Positions 42,001 through 52,219 of a stretch of DNA of 64,000 nt are shown here, one piece after another; positions within the stretch are counted from its first letter, which is position 1, and each line of letters starts with the position of its first letter. The stretch comes from Dugong dugon (taxonomy: Eukaryota; Chordata; Mammalia; Sirenia; Dugongidae), in the NCBI GenBank assembly GCA_030035585.1, contig CM057461.1:169457624-169521623 (forward strand), in the 5' to 3' direction. The notes beneath the pieces were generated by a model that had not been told where the DNA came from, searched no databases, and was given only the letters and a program-made list of their open reading frames with translations. A program made the translations under genes and the position numbers.

Positions 42001-45000
42001 TGCCCAAAGTTCAGTCACATGATCTAATTTGGACACAATAAATCTCTTCAAAAAAACTAAAGCATAAAGAAACTCTTTAGGTTTTAAAAATAAGGTACAA
42101 TAATGTTTCGCCTGAGCTAGGTTGCTGCCCCAAACATCTCCTTCCCCAAAGGCATCTATAAAAAGAAATTGCAGCATTATTCACAACAGCCAAAAGGTGG
42201 AAACAATTCAAATGTCCAAAACAAATGAATGGGTAAACAAAATGTGTTATATGCATACAATGGAATATTACTCAGTCATAAAAAGGAATAAGGAACTGAT
42301 GGATTGCTAAACATGATGAACCTTGAAAACATTACGCTAAGTGAAATAAACCAGTCACAAAAGACCACACTATGTATCTTCTCATTCATATGAAAGTCCA
42401 GAATAGGGAAATCTATAGAGACAGAAAGTAGGTTAGTGGTTATAAGAGGCTGGCAGGGAGGAGATGTGGGATGTGGGGGGGGTGATAGCTAAAGGGTACA
42501 GAGTTTCTTTTTGAGGTGATAAAAATTTTCCAAAATTAACTGTGGTGATGGTTGCACATATCTGTGAATATATTAAAAATTATTGAATTGTACACTTTAA
42601 ATGGGTGAATTGTATGGTATGTGAGTTGTATATAGATAAAATAAATCAATTGCCATGGAGTAAATTCCAACTCATGGTAACCCCATGTGTGTCAGAGTAG
42701 AACTGTGCTCCATAGGGTTTTTAGTGGCTGATTTTTTTTTTATTGTGCTTTAGATGAAAGTTTACAGTGCAAATTAGTTTCTTATTCAAAAATTTATACA
42801 CAGATTGTTTTGTGACATTGGTTGCAATCCCCACAATATGTCAGCACTCTTCCCCTTTCCACCCTGGGGTCCCATGTCTATTCATCCAGTTTTCCTGTCC
42901 CTTCCTACCTTCTTGCCCTTGCTTTTGGACAGCTGTTTCCCATTTGGTCTGTTATACAAGATTGAACTGGGCAGCTGGCCCAGGCTCCTGGGGCACCATG
43001 TCCCAGCTCTCGTCCCGCAGGTCAGGATAGGAGATTGGATTTCACTGCTCAACATTTATAAGCAGCTGCAGCCACACTCTGCAACTTTCCCTCCTCCCTG
43101 CAAATGATCTGTAGAAGGACTGGCCAATGGGAGGAACAGCCTGAAAGAAGAAGAGAGAGAGCAAGGAGAAGAAAAGGAGCTATAAAGTCACGTTCTCTGG
43201 TAGCGTGCAGCCTCTGTGGCCTCTTCGAGTGCCATGTCTCTTCATTTAAATCCTCCAACAGCTTCTACATGCATAGCACAGCTTTTAAATCAGTGAACTT
43301 TATATTACTAATATGAAAACATATCTTTAAAAGGTTTTTTTTTTTTACATCAATGTTATCATGTTATCATATGGTAATTGTCTTAGTTATCTAGTTGCTG
43401 CAGTAACAGAAGTACCGCAAGTGGATGGCTCCAACAAAGAGAAATTTATTCTCTCACAATCTAGGAGGCTAGAAGTCCAAATTCAGGGTGTCAGCTCCAG
43501 AGGAAGGCTTTATGTCTCTGTTGGCTCTGGGAGGAGGTCCTTGTCATCTATCTTCCCCTGGGCTAGGAGTTTCTCAGTGCAGGAACCCCAGGTCCAAAGG
43601 ATGCACTCCCCTCCTGTTCCTTCATTCTTGGTGGCATGAGGTCCTCCTGTCTCTCTGCTTGCTTTTCTCTTTTATATCTCAAAAGAGATTGACTCAAGAC
43701 ACAACCTAATCTTGTAGATTGAGTCCTGCTTCATTAACATAACTGCCTCTAATCCTGCCCCCTTAACATTATAGAGGTAGGATTTACAACACATAGGAAT
43801 ATCATATCAGATAACAAAATGGTAGATAATCACACACTACTGGGAATCCTGGCCTAGCCAAGTTGACACACATTTTTGGGAGACACAACTTAATCTATAA
43901 CATTCCACCCTTTGCCTCCCCCCAAATTAATGTCCTTGTCACATGTAAAACACATTCACCCCATCATATCATAGCAAAGGCCAAATCAACTCCAAGTCCA
44001 AAATCCAAAAATTCCTCTTGATCTGTGAAATCTAGAAAACAAGTTATCTGCTTCCAAAGTACAATGGTGGAACGGGCACAAGCTAGATGTTTCCATTACA
44101 AATAAGAGAAATTAGAGGGAAAGAAGGGATAACAGGCACCAAGCAAGTCAGCAGAACACATTACATTAGCTCTTAAGGCTTGAAAATAATCCTCTGTTCT
44201 CTGAGACCATTTAGGCAATGGCACTGCCCTCTGGACTCTGGGCGTTGGCCACTGGAGATTCCACAGTCCTGGGATTCAACTCCATCTTCCAGGCCTGCTG
44301 GTACTGCGACTCTACTCCCTCACATTGGGCAGCTTCATTCTCCTAGATATGAGGGGTGACTCCACCCCTTCAGCCTTGGTAGGCCCCGTTCTTCTGCCCC
44401 TTGGGCATGGCAGCCCCATCCACTCAGCTTTGAGCAGTGGATCTAGCCCCATCCCTCTGACATTTGTGAAAGGTAGGCCCACACTCCAGAACCAAGATCT
44501 GACTCTGAAATCTAGGAATATTGCTCTGCAATTTGATTAGCATTTTAGGTTCACACATATGGACCTCTGGTGTTCTAACTAACTGCTGCCTGGTATATCC
44601 TTAGAATAACCATTGTCATTGTTGTTAGCTGCCATTGAGTTGGCCCAGACTCTTGGCAACCCCATTCACAATGGCAGTCTTGTGCCAGGTTGTGTATCAG
44701 ACTGTTGTGATTGATAGGGTTTTCACCGGCTGATTTTTGGAAGTAGATCACAAGGCCTTTTTTCTTAGTCTGTCTTAGTCTGGAAGCTCCACTGAAACCC
44801 ATTCAGCATCACAGCAACACTCAAATCTCCACTGACAGATGTGCATAAGGTTCGTTGGCAGAGAATCTAACCTGGGTATCTTGTATGGAAGGTGCCACTA
44901 ATGCCCTCGTAGAATAGAACCATGGCTTATCTAGTCATTCTCAACTGAAGGACATTAAGTTGTTTCCAATATTTCAAAATTATAAACAATGCTGCAGTGA

Positions 45001-48000
45001 ACAAAGTTTTACATGTCTTCTTGAGTATATATGCAGGTTTCTTGGTTTTTAGATTTAATAAGATATTTTTGATTTACTCTGAGTGCTCATGCCCTCACAC
45101 ACACATGTATTTGAAAAACCATACGGAAATGTCTGCAAAGATATAGCCCAAAGGGTTATCCCAGACAGGCAGTATGGGAGGCAACTTCATGGAGATCCCA
45201 ACAGGAGACAGAGCACCCAGTAACCAGAGAAACACACATTCCCACCCCTCACCCTTCTGCCCTGTTTGCTGCCTCCTCTGCTTTCCAATGGACCGCAGTA
45301 GCTTGGCTGGAGAGACACAGGCTCACTGCCACCCTGGGTCTGCCCCACTCCCCACTGGCCAGCTCCCTCAGTGCCATATATTTTTTTCTTCTTCCCTTTC
45401 TCCCTTTTCCTTCTCCCTCCCACCTAGCCCCCTGAGATGCCTTGCCCCTTTCTGATGGGCTGTGCTGAGCCACCCAGGGAGACAGACACCAGCATGCTGC
45501 CACCCTGGTTCTGCCTGGTGCTCAACGGCCGGTTTTCTCAGTGCCATATTTTTGTTTGTTTGTTTCTTCTCTCTCTCTTCCTTCCTTTCCTTTCTCCCAC
45601 CCACCTAGTCCCATGCACCACCTCTGTCCCTTCTCAACAGGCCATGCCACACCGCTTGGCTAGAGCTTCACCAGCACATGGCCTCCCTGGGTCTGCCCTG
45701 CCCCCACCCACCAGCTCCCATCAAACTGCCTTTTTTTTTTTTTTTTGCTTTTCTCTCTCTTCTCTTTTTTCTTTCTCCCTCCCACCTAGCTCCTCACATC
45801 ACATATGATCCAGCAACCCCACTCCTAGGAATAGATCCTAGAGAAATAAGAGCCAACATACAAATAAACATATGAACACCCATGTTCATTACAGCACTGT
45901 TCACAATAGCAAAAAGATGGAAACAAGTGCCATCAACAAATGAATGGATAAACAAACTATGGTGCATATACACAATGCAATACTACCCAACAATAAAGAA
46001 CAATGATTAATCCTCAAAACATATCACAACATGGATGAATCTGGAGGGCATTATGCTGAGGGAAATAAGTCAATCACAAAAGCACAAATACTCTATGAGA
46101 CCACTATTATAAAAACTCATGAAAATGTTTACACACAGAAAGAAACAATTTTGATGGTTACAGGGAGGAGAGGTGTGTGTGTGGGGAGGGAAAAACAGTA
46201 ACCAGACAATAGATAAGTGGTAACTTTGGTGAAGGGTAAGACAGTACACAATACTGGGGAAGTCAGCACAACCTGACAAAGGCAAAGTCACAGAAGTTTC
46301 ATAAAAAAAACCAAACAAACAAGCTATTGCCGTCGAGTTGATTCCAACTCACAACAACCTTATAGGACAGAGTGGAACTGCCCTATAGGGTTTCCAAGGG
46401 GTGCCTGGTGGACTCAAACTGCCAACCTTTTGGTTAGTAGCCATGGCTCTTAACCACTATGCCACCAAGTTTTCCAGAAGCTTCATAGACACAGCCAAAC
46501 TCCTTGAGGGACTGAATTACTGGGCAGAGGGCTGGGGACCATGGTCTTGGGGAACATCTAGCTCAACTGGCATAACATAGTTTATAAAGAAAATGTTCTA
46601 CATCCTACTTTGGCAATTAGTGTCTGGGGTCTTAAAAGCTTGTGAGTGGCCATGTAAAATAAGTGTACTGGTCCCATCACTCTGAAACAAAGGAGAATGA
46701 AGAAAACCAAAGACACAAGGGAAAGATTAGTGCAAATGACTAATGGACCACAACTACCAAAGCCTCCACCAGACTAAGTCCAGCACAACCAGATGGTACC
46801 TGGCTACCACTACTAATTGCTCTGACAGGGATCACAATAAAGAGTCCTGTACAGAGCTGGAGAAAAAATGTAGAACAAAATGGGCACACCAGCCCAAAAG
46901 CAAAGACGAGAAGGCAGGAAGAGACAGGAAAACTGGATGAATGGAAATAGGGAATCAGAGGTCGAGGAGGGAGAGTGTTGACACATCATAGGGTTGGCAA
47001 CCAACGTCACAAAACAATTTATGTATTAATTGTTTAATGAGAAACTAATTTGCTCTGTAAACTTTCACTTAAAGCACAATTAAAAAAAAAGAAAAAGAAA
47101 ATGGAGGTGACAGGGAGGAAAATGGAAAGTGAAATAAAGGAGCGCAATTGAAAACAGCAAAGCCAGTTTCAAATGTCTTCCCCCAGAACAAGGAATTTTA
47201 GACCAAAGGAAAAATGTCTGCATTATGGAAATGCCTTTTCTTCCTTTATTATTTGAAACTGGGAACTGAGCAGCTCTTTATTTGTCCTCACACTTGTAAC
47301 TCCAGCTCTTTGCAGAGCTCATCGCTCCCTGCAAACCGAGGAGCACTTGGAGTGGCGCTGGCCCAGGAGGGCTGATGATTAAAGCGCACACAGGCCCAAA
47401 TGCACAGCACACAGAGGCTATTGCACTAGCGCTTGTTACCGGCTGATTAAGAGACTTACTCTCCACTCACACTGCTACCCAGAACATTGCAATATGGGAA
47501 CTCTAATTTCTCTTTGATGATTGAATAGAATTACAGATGATCATATTTTGCAGAACTTCCTTGAGATCAGACTGGGCTGATTAAAATAACTGAAGGAGAG
47601 ACTACAAGTGGAGGGCAAATAAACAGCTAATCCAAAAAAATCAGTATTTGCAGAATGTACACATCAAAAAAAAAAACAAAAACAAAAACAAAAAGGACAG
47701 CATTTCTAATCCCTTTGATGAAGTAATTTCATTGCAATTATTTAAAGTTATTTCCCTCATCTTATTTTCTTTACCTCCGTCTCTCATTCCTCCTCTTTTA
47801 AAATTCTTGAACATTTTCCTTATATATGGATGAATTCTCTTTTCCCCCACTTTTTGAATAACATCAAACCTGTGATAACAAGTTGACAAGTTAAGACCCT
47901 ATGTGCAGAAGAAAGCCTTGTCTGCAAATAAGTAAGTTATATTCAGAAGTCTTTGGTGAGGACCTCAAATCTACGGACAATGGAATAATTTAAAGGTATC

Positions 48001-50839
48001 AGAGTTAAATGTAACCTCCCTTTAGGATCTAGACTTAGGAACCATCCCCTCAAAGCTGAACTTTGTCCACTAAGGCAGTGAACAATGCATTTATTGTTTG
48101 TATATCAGAGGTAGCAGGTATTGTTGGGGTTAGAATTGCCTACTCTTTGGTGGCAATAGATAACAGAAAATTCATGTTGCTCAGCTGCATATAAATGAGG
48201 ATAAGTTTTGAGTCTCCTGAAGTACTTTACCGTAGAGTCTTCTAATACTTGCCACAAAGGAGCAATATATGTTATACTATAATTAATTGTGTGTACCAGT
48301 ACGTCATTGTTGCCATTAATTCATAATTCCTACCTGGATAGAAAACTCACAGTGGACTTTATCCTTGCAAACATCAGATTAACCTGGTCTACTCTACTCC
48401 AGGAAAACTATGAAAGTGATTATATTAAACAGATGAATACTGGCCGGTAGTTATCTATTTTGAGAATATTATGGCTTTTCTTAACAGATACTTGATTTGA
48501 TCCTTTTGATACAAATGTGACTTTATTCTTTTGGGGCAAAAGTTGAGCATATTTGAGCAGAATTAAGGTAGAAATTTGAAGATTTGGAAAATAAATAAAA
48601 TGCTCATTTTAAAATACTTTTCTTAATTAATTTTAAAATCTTGAAGTAGATAATTTTCTCACTTTACTAAAAGATGTTGAAGCTCTTCTAGAAGAATAAT
48701 TGTTTCATAATAGCTAACAAATAATAAAAATAAAAGGGAAATTTCCTCCATACTATGTTAATGGGTATCATAAAGCTAGAATAATTCAAACAATGTTGTT
48801 ATTATGTAAGAATAAAATTAAAAACAATTTAGCTGAACAGATAGCCATAAAACACACTCTAAAAAGGTGAAAATTTTAGTATACACTAAAGCCATTATGG
48901 AGCCCTGGTGGCGTAGTGCTTAAGAGCTCATCTGCTAACCAAAAGGTCGGCAGTTCCAATCCACGAGCCATTCCTTGGAAACCACAGGGGGCAGTTCTAC
49001 CCTGTCCTAAAGGGTCGCTATGACTTGGAATCAACTCAATGGCAATGGGTAAAGCCATTATACAAAATCAAAAAGGAAAAGATTTTTTTAAGGGTAGAGA
49101 AAATTGGCTATTTAAGTAAAAAGCAGGAACGGGGACTATCTTTCCCTCCTATTTATGTATCAAAATAAAAGACAGGTAGATTTAAAAGTTAAATGCAAAA
49201 AATAATCGAACCACGTAAAAACACAGTCTCCGGCTGGTAAAACCCACTATTGTCGAGTCGATTCCGACTCCTAGCGACCCTACACGACAGAGTAGAACTG
49301 CCTCATGGAGTTTCCAAAGAGTGCCTGGTGGATTCAAATTGCCGACCTTCTGGTTAGCAGCCATAGCTCTTGACTATTATGCCACCATAATAGTCTCTGG
49401 CTGGTGCAAATGGTTAATGCACTCAGCTACTAACCAAAAGGTTAGAAGTTCAAGTCCACTCAAAGGTACCTCAGAAGAAAGTCCTGCAAGCTACCCTATG
49501 GAGCATAGTTCTACTCCGACACACATAGGGTGGCTATGAGTAGGACTGGCTTCAAGAGTAATCAGATTTCTCAGTAGGGAAGCTTTTTCCAAGCATAAAA
49601 CAGTGTTAAGAAATCACAAAGGAAAAGATTGGTTGCATTTTCAAAAAAATTGAAAATGTCTACCAGCAAATCACATCATAAACAAAACTGAAATGAAATA
49701 AACCAGAAAAAAGGTTTCCATTAGTTAAACTTAAAATATAAAAAGTTTGAATACATTGATAAATCAAATACTGATGCACCAATAAAAGTGGGGAAAGGAT
49801 ACCTAAACATAATTCATAGAAGAGAAAATGTAAACTAAGCTATATGGGGAAAACATTCTAAACCATGTGGGGGGAAAAGTTTCAGTTCACTCCTAATCAG
49901 AGAAACATAAATAAAGGCAAATAAAATATATTCTGTTCATAAAGTTCTCAAAATTTAAAACATAGTAGTAGTCAAGGAAACAGCAAGGATCAAGTGATAT
50001 AGGTACTTGCATTCACTAGGGATGTAACTTGGTAAATCCTTTCTAAAAAGAAATTTTGCCAATCAGTATGAAGAACCTTACAAATGTTCCCACTTTTTAT
50101 TCCAGTAATTCTACTTCAAGAAATATTTGATAAAGAAATAATTGGGGAACAGTACGCAAAGAATTACATACAAGGATTTTAACCGCAAATTTTCAAATTA
50201 TAACAAACATTGCAAATGACCCAGATATCCAACAGAGAAAGGGTTAAATAGGTAATGATACGGATATTTAAATGAAAATTTTACTGAAGAATTTTAACGA
50301 CAATGGAAAATACAATATAACTTACACTGATGCAGAACTATAGAATTAATAAGTTTTGCAATATGACCTAATCGATACTAAAAACGTTTACAGGAAGAAA
50401 ATGCACCAAAAGTATTAAGAGTGGTTATATCTTGGATTCTTTGTAATTTTAATTTTGTTCTTTGCTTTTTTCAGGCTTTTCCAAAATTTTTTTATGTAGC
50501 ACTATTAGGATTGGGGATAAATAGTTATTTTAAAAAGTATGTTACTAGATTTTTCTTTGATTGCATAATGTCGTGAGTGTATTCACCAAACTAAGAAATG
50601 GTTCACCAAAACTCTCTATAATATTACTAACTGGTTCAGATTAATTGCCCATTTACATGGGTTCCTTTCCCTTTCGGACTCACCTTATGGTGTGGGCTGC
50701 GGTCACTAGTTTGTTGAGCCTGAGATTCCCTTTGAAGTATCTGTTTGTAGGCCTCCTTGGCTGCTGTTTCCACTGGTCCAGATGGTACTTTAGAGCTATT
50801 GTACTGAATGGGGAGCCTGTTACAGAGTTTTACAAGAGG
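29937..50839 (-). CDS. DYTN: DYTN (dystrotelin), C-terminal five exons, with in-frame stop
   Basis: Five minus-strand exons join without phase conflict: 50839-50684, 41822-41752, 39187-39028, 36770-36281 and 30043-29937. Together they give 328 codons including the final TGA. The order of content is a low-complexity linker (KLCNRLPIQYNSSK), a charged coiled coil across exons 2-3 (NELWKTHESINALHKER, then LQAIYASQEEKNRRFETK), a long disordered Ser/Pro/Glu region, and a compact C-terminus (MDLYRGAEQVSRAFSAL). Dystrotelin is a dystrophin/dystrobrevin relative with a ZZ finger followed by coiled coils; the EF-hand and ZZ exons are not in view. The name rests on architecture plus the human order FAM237A then DYTN on opposite strands, not on an alignment. 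Codon 61 of exon 4 is TGA, so this copy as read would lose its last 137 residues. Confidence 0.75.
30312..30484 (+). mobile_element. MER5-like hAT-Charlie nonautonomous transposon
   Basis: CAGTGGTTCTCAAACTC at the left is matched by the inverted TTTAAGAACCATTG at the right. 8-bp flanks are similar (CTCTAGAA/CTCAATAG). Confidence 0.85.
31548..31735. repeat. Head-to-head inverted AfroSINE halves
   Basis: A minus-strand tail half (31548-31610, ACCCATTGCTGTTCCATTGA) faces a plus-strand tail half (31635-31735, CTATGAGTTGGAATCGACTT). The pair could form a hairpin. Confidence 0.8.
31740..32015 (-). mobile_element. RTE 3' fragment
   Basis: GTTGTTGTTGTTGTTAGG at the left is the antisense tail. The minus strand reads LTHFGCVVRRDQSLEKDFML and RGRPSTRWIDTVAATMGSS, the RTE C-terminal segment. 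Confidence 0.88.
32959..33165 (+). repeat. AfroSINE, long form
   Basis: GCTCTAGCGGTGCAATGG head, middle GATCTGGCGACTTGCTTCTG, tail GAGCTGGAATTGATTCATAG. Confidence 0.92.
33896..34079 (-). repeat. AfroSINE, long form
   Basis: CCACTGCTGTCGTGTCGATT tail, GCGGCTGGTGGGTTCAAACT, head complement CCAGGGCTCCT. Confidence 0.9.
35040..35640 (-). repeat. AfroSINE split by an RTE insertion
   Basis: Halves 35040-35130 and 35522-35640 (AGCAGATCACCAGGTC ... TTAACCATTGCGCCACCAG) reconstruct one minus-strand SINE. Confidence 0.8.
35131..35521 (+). mobile_element. RTE 3' fragment inserted in a SINE
   Basis: GAACTGATGCCTTTGAAC, AGGAATCAGTCCCTGGAGAA, AATGATTGTGAGGATGG and tail ACCAAACAACAACAATAA. Confidence 0.85.
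35800..35990 (+). repeat. AfroSINE, long form, diverged
   Basis: GGCAGTTTGAACAGACC, GGTGATCTGCTTCTGAAAGG and GAGTTGGAATCGACTCG. Interrupts a MIR/L2-like repeat (35760-36120). Confidence 0.8.
36281..36770 (-). pseudogene. DYTN: DYTN large exon carrying an in-frame TGA
   Basis: The 490-bp exon has acceptor TTTATCTAG and donor ATCGG|GTAAGG. It reads AVLQPLHPLSSS onward for 60 codons to SRSH, then TGA at 36588-36590, then stays open for 102 more codons (TSTEHALQNPEPPEAILQ ... MDAFTLEMPS) to the donor in phase 1. The two halves share one frame, so this is a point nonsense change and not a frameshift. TGA may derive from CGA at a CpG or from TGG. Both splice sites and the downstream frame are intact. 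The change is therefore either recent, a polymorphism, a sequence error, or a tolerated C-terminal truncation. Composition is rich in S, P, K and E, typical of a disordered linker. Confidence 0.72.
37171..37336 (-). repeat. AfroSINE
   Basis: CCCACTGCTGTCAAGTCAAT tail, head complement CCACCAAGGCTCC; CATGATATGTTA and CATGACATGTTA flank it. Confidence 0.93.
37380..38936 (+). mobile_element. Charlie-like hAT DNA transposon with dead transposase
   Basis: The left end TTGTCAAAGTGTGGTTCACA and right end TTTAGGAACCAATGCTGTG resemble Charlie terminal repeats. The plus strand near 38500-38648 encodes a C-terminal transposase remnant (LWLSFIKPDIKKIYKNVK). The rest has many stops and AT microsatellite sequence (38705-38760). 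An AfroSINE interrupts it. Confidence 0.7.
38326..38478 (-). repeat. AfroSINE inside the hAT
   Basis: CCCATTGCTGTTGAGTCAAT tail, AGCTCTTAACCACTGTGC. Confidence 0.92.
39028..39187 (-). CDS. DYTN: DYTN coiled-coil exon (160 bp)
   Basis: The acceptor is CTTCTCTTTGCAG and the donor CTGCAG|GTATCA. It encodes FFKKQLNRCKDKLQAIYA through LWAKLQQMREDLQ, with hydrophobic residues at heptad spacing and many charged residues, consistent with a coiled coil. It enters with two bases of the previous codon and leaves in phase 0. Confidence 0.87.
39735..40200 (+). repeat. L2 3' end
   Basis: CAGATCATGTTACTCCTCTG, CTCTGCCTGGAACCCTC and TCTTCACTTACATGCC are standard L2. Confidence 0.75.
40345..40825 (+). mobile_element. 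RTE 3' fragment
   Basis: GTGTTAAAAAGCAAAGATGTC through GACCAGTCCCTGGAGAAAGG to ACTCAACGGCACCTAACAAC. It reads GKVEGQRKRGRPSMRWTDTV. Confidence 0.9.
41752..41822 (-). CDS. DYTN: DYTN small exon (71 bp, phase 0 to 2)
   Basis: The acceptor is strong (TTCTTGCTTCTCTAG) and the donor AAG|GTAAGG is strong. It reads TIVSVRNELWKTHESINAL then HKER, and the last two bases complete an Arg with the next exon. It starts the coiled coil. It is too short to be found as an open frame; it was found because the flanking exons required an exon that starts in phase 0 and ends in phase 2. Confidence 0.85.
42170..42640 (+). repeat. L1 3' end (older subfamily)
   Basis: TTATTCACAACAGCCAAAAG, TACAATGGAATATTACTCAG and TGAATTGTACACTTTAAA. 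Confidence 0.85.
42640..42732 (-). repeat. AfroSINE-type tail
   Basis: CAATTGCCATGGAGTAAATT and CCATAGGGTTTTTAGTGGC. Confidence 0.75.
42733..42970 (-). repeat. 5'-truncated L1 3' UTR
   Basis: Starts with a T-run and matches the antisense 3' end of the 56.6-kb L1 (CTTTAGATGAAAGTTTACAG; GTTTTGTGACATTGG; TTCCTGTCCCTTCCTACC). Confidence 0.8.
42971..43375 (+). other. Unassigned GC-richer stretch with CCAAT and TATA-like motifs
   Basis: CCAAT at 43124 and TATAAAG at 43181, with a purine-rich tract between. No repeat family recognised. It could be an unknown LTR or chance. Confidence 0.25.
43379..43902 (-). mobile_element. Solo LTR, MaLR/ERVL-like
   Basis: On the minus strand it starts TGTTATAGATTAAGTTGTGT and ends CTAGATAACTAAGACA, the same family as 29058-29528. 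Non-coding. Confidence 0.75.
44618..44905 (-). repeat. Old SINE of the 1.2/2.6-kb family
   Basis: GCCATTGAGTTGGCCCAGAC, GGAAGTAGATCACAAGGCC, CAGCATCACAGCAACACTC, GAATCTAACCTGGGTATC. Confidence 0.75.
44925..45065 (-). repeat. L1 fragment
   Basis: AAACAATGCTGCAGTGAACA is the antisense L1 ORF2 landmark. Confidence 0.6.
45247..45789 (+). repeat. 181-bp unit, three tandem copies
   Basis: Units 45247-45427, 45428-45608 and 45609-45789. Each has a GC-rich half, then a pyrimidine tract, and ends CCCACCTAG. The spacing of the last two unit ends is exactly 181 bases each. The open frames here are only the translation of the low-complexity tracts. They look like L1 5' UTR monomers (see findings). Confidence 0.85.
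45790..47095 (+). mobile_element. L1 3' end joined directly to the tandem units
   Basis: CATATGATCCAGCAACCCCA, CATTATGCTGAGGGAAATAA, GGGGTCTTAAAAGCTTGTGA and an A-rich tail at 47080-47095. An AfroSINE interrupts it at 46303-46475. Confidence 0.9.
46303..46475 (-). repeat. AfroSINE inside L1
   Basis: CTATTGCCGTCGAGTTGATT tail; AGAAGTTTCATA/AGAAGCTTCATA flank it. Confidence 0.93.
47200..47590. promoter_or_regulatory. Non-repetitive intronic block with repeated GGCTGATTAA, candidate enhancer
   Basis: GGCTGATTAA at 47441-47450 and 47575-47584, and GGCTGATGATTAA at 47370-47382, in sequence of higher GC with no repeat character. GATTA is the binding core of K50 homeodomain factors (OTX/PITX/CRX class). 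Function is inferred only. Confidence 0.3.
48899..49050 (+). repeat. AfroSINE with 11-bp duplication
   Basis: GGAGCCCTGGTGGCGTAGTG head; AAAGCCATTAT at 48888-48898 and 49051-49061. Confidence 0.95.
49238..49390 (-). repeat. AfroSINE inserted into the head of another SINE
   Basis: CACTATTGTCGAGTCGATTC tail. AGTCTCCGGCTGGT (49227-49240) and AGTCTCTGGCTGGT (49394-49407) are the duplication. Confidence 0.88.
49394..49560 (+). repeat. AfroSINE, diverged
   Basis: GGCTGGTGCAAATGGTTAAT head, AAGTTCAAGTCCACTC B-box, GAGTAGGACTGGCTTCAAG tail. Confidence 0.8.
50684..50839 (-). CDS. DYTN: DYTN exon (phase 0 to 0)
   Basis: Coding for 52 residues, beginning PLVKLCNRLP and ending SDRSPHHK. The donor is a consensus AAG|GTGAGT. 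The acceptor TGCTGCAG has a poor pyrimidine tract, so the 5' boundary is less sure than the 3' one. Both ends are phase 0 and fit the next exon. Sequence beyond 50839 up to the L1 shows no further convincing exon. Confidence 0.75.
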
Positions 50840-51489
50840 CTGCAGCAATTTTTAATTCTTAATTTGACATTGAGGAAAGTCTTTTTAGAAAATGTTAAAT
50901 CAAATGAAGTCAATATTTTAAAAAAGCATTAAATTAGCCCATGTTTTTTCTCTGTGATCTTCTCCAGACAGGCTGTTTAGTTGGACAGGGAGCCAATTAG
51001 CCAATAATAGGAATGGAAATTCCATTTTTCTTCCTCTTTGACAATCTAGAAATGAGAATGCAGAGCAATTCAGGGATGACTGCAGAAAATTCCCCAGGTC
51101 ATCTTGTCCAGGTCAGATGCTAGGGGTTCTAAGAGCAGGTGTGTGTTTATTATGTCATATCTGAAAGAACATAGCATAGACTAGACCAATTTAAGGTCAG
51201 ACATATGCCATTTCATGCAACTCCATTTAGTTTCACTGCTTTATTAAAAAAATTTTTTTAGAGCATTTTACCCTCTCAAGTTATTAGAGATAAAAAGATA
51301 AATATATCTTATTCCTGCTCACAGAGAGTTCATATCTAATGGGTAGATAGATATATAAACAATCAATTAGGATATAATGTGATAATTTCTATAAACTGCA
51401 AAGACAGTATATTGAAAAAAGCAATTATTCTGTGATACACTTAATTATGAGACTAAAGAGTGGGCATTTTAGGGTAGAAAAACAGGGTA

Positions 51490-51960
51490 ATTCATAGCTT
51501 CTTTGTCACACACCGTTTCCAAGTTTTATCCCATCTGAGATAATTTTCATACCTTAATGTTGTTCCATTTTCTGTACTCATACATTTACAAACATCGAAA
51601 TACATGTTGATTTGTTTTTGAAACAAAAATAGAATCATTCCATACACATTATTTTGCCACTTGCTTTTTTCTCTTAACATGTGATGGTGAATACTCTCTA
51701 GTATAACAGATACAGCTAAAACTTGTTCTTTTAAATAGATTCATTATGTTCCATTATACAGCTGTATCATATGTGTTCCACCATTTTCCTACCAATGGAC
51801 ATTTAGGTTGTTTCCAGTTTATTGCCCTGCCCTCAAATGCCACAATAAACATCCCCATTTACTATGTAGTGATGCTTTCATTCTTATAGGATAGATTTCC
51901 AAAAATAGATCACAGGCCAAATATTGTGTACATTTTTATGTTTAGTAGATACCACTCTTC
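51490..51960 (-). repeat. Old L1 3' fragment
   Basis: ACATTTAGGTTGTTTCCAGT and AATAGAATCATTCC in antisense order. Confidence 0.65.
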
Positions 51961-52219
51961 TAAAGCTAATTTCTCCACATCTAGAATCCATCCTCTTCTG
52001 TCTGCTGAATGACACTGCTCAAACACAAATCATCAGTCTTTCTCTCTACTAACTCATTCCCCTCAGCACACAAACTTGCTATTATTTTTCCCATCATAAC
52101 AAATGTTCTCTTAAGCTCAGTCATCCTACTACATACACTATTTGTTTGCTCCCTTTTTAGTTAAAAAATCCTGGAAAGAATTTTATTACTTGATGTCTTA
52201 AATTCCTCAGCCCCCATTC

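Larger units (their letters stand above)
41823..50683 (-). other. DYTN intron with dense repeats
   Basis: Contains L1 3' fragments, an LTR, old SINEs, the 181-bp triplication fused to an L1 end (45247-47095), a non-repetitive patch (47200-47590) and a SINE cluster (48899-49560). The stretches 47600-48890 and 49570-50680 are AT-rich and unrecognised. Confidence 0.6.

Noticed and set aside
45187-45808. Several open frames over the 181-bp units, on both strands
   Set aside because: They translate the tandem low-complexity tracts and show no protein family.
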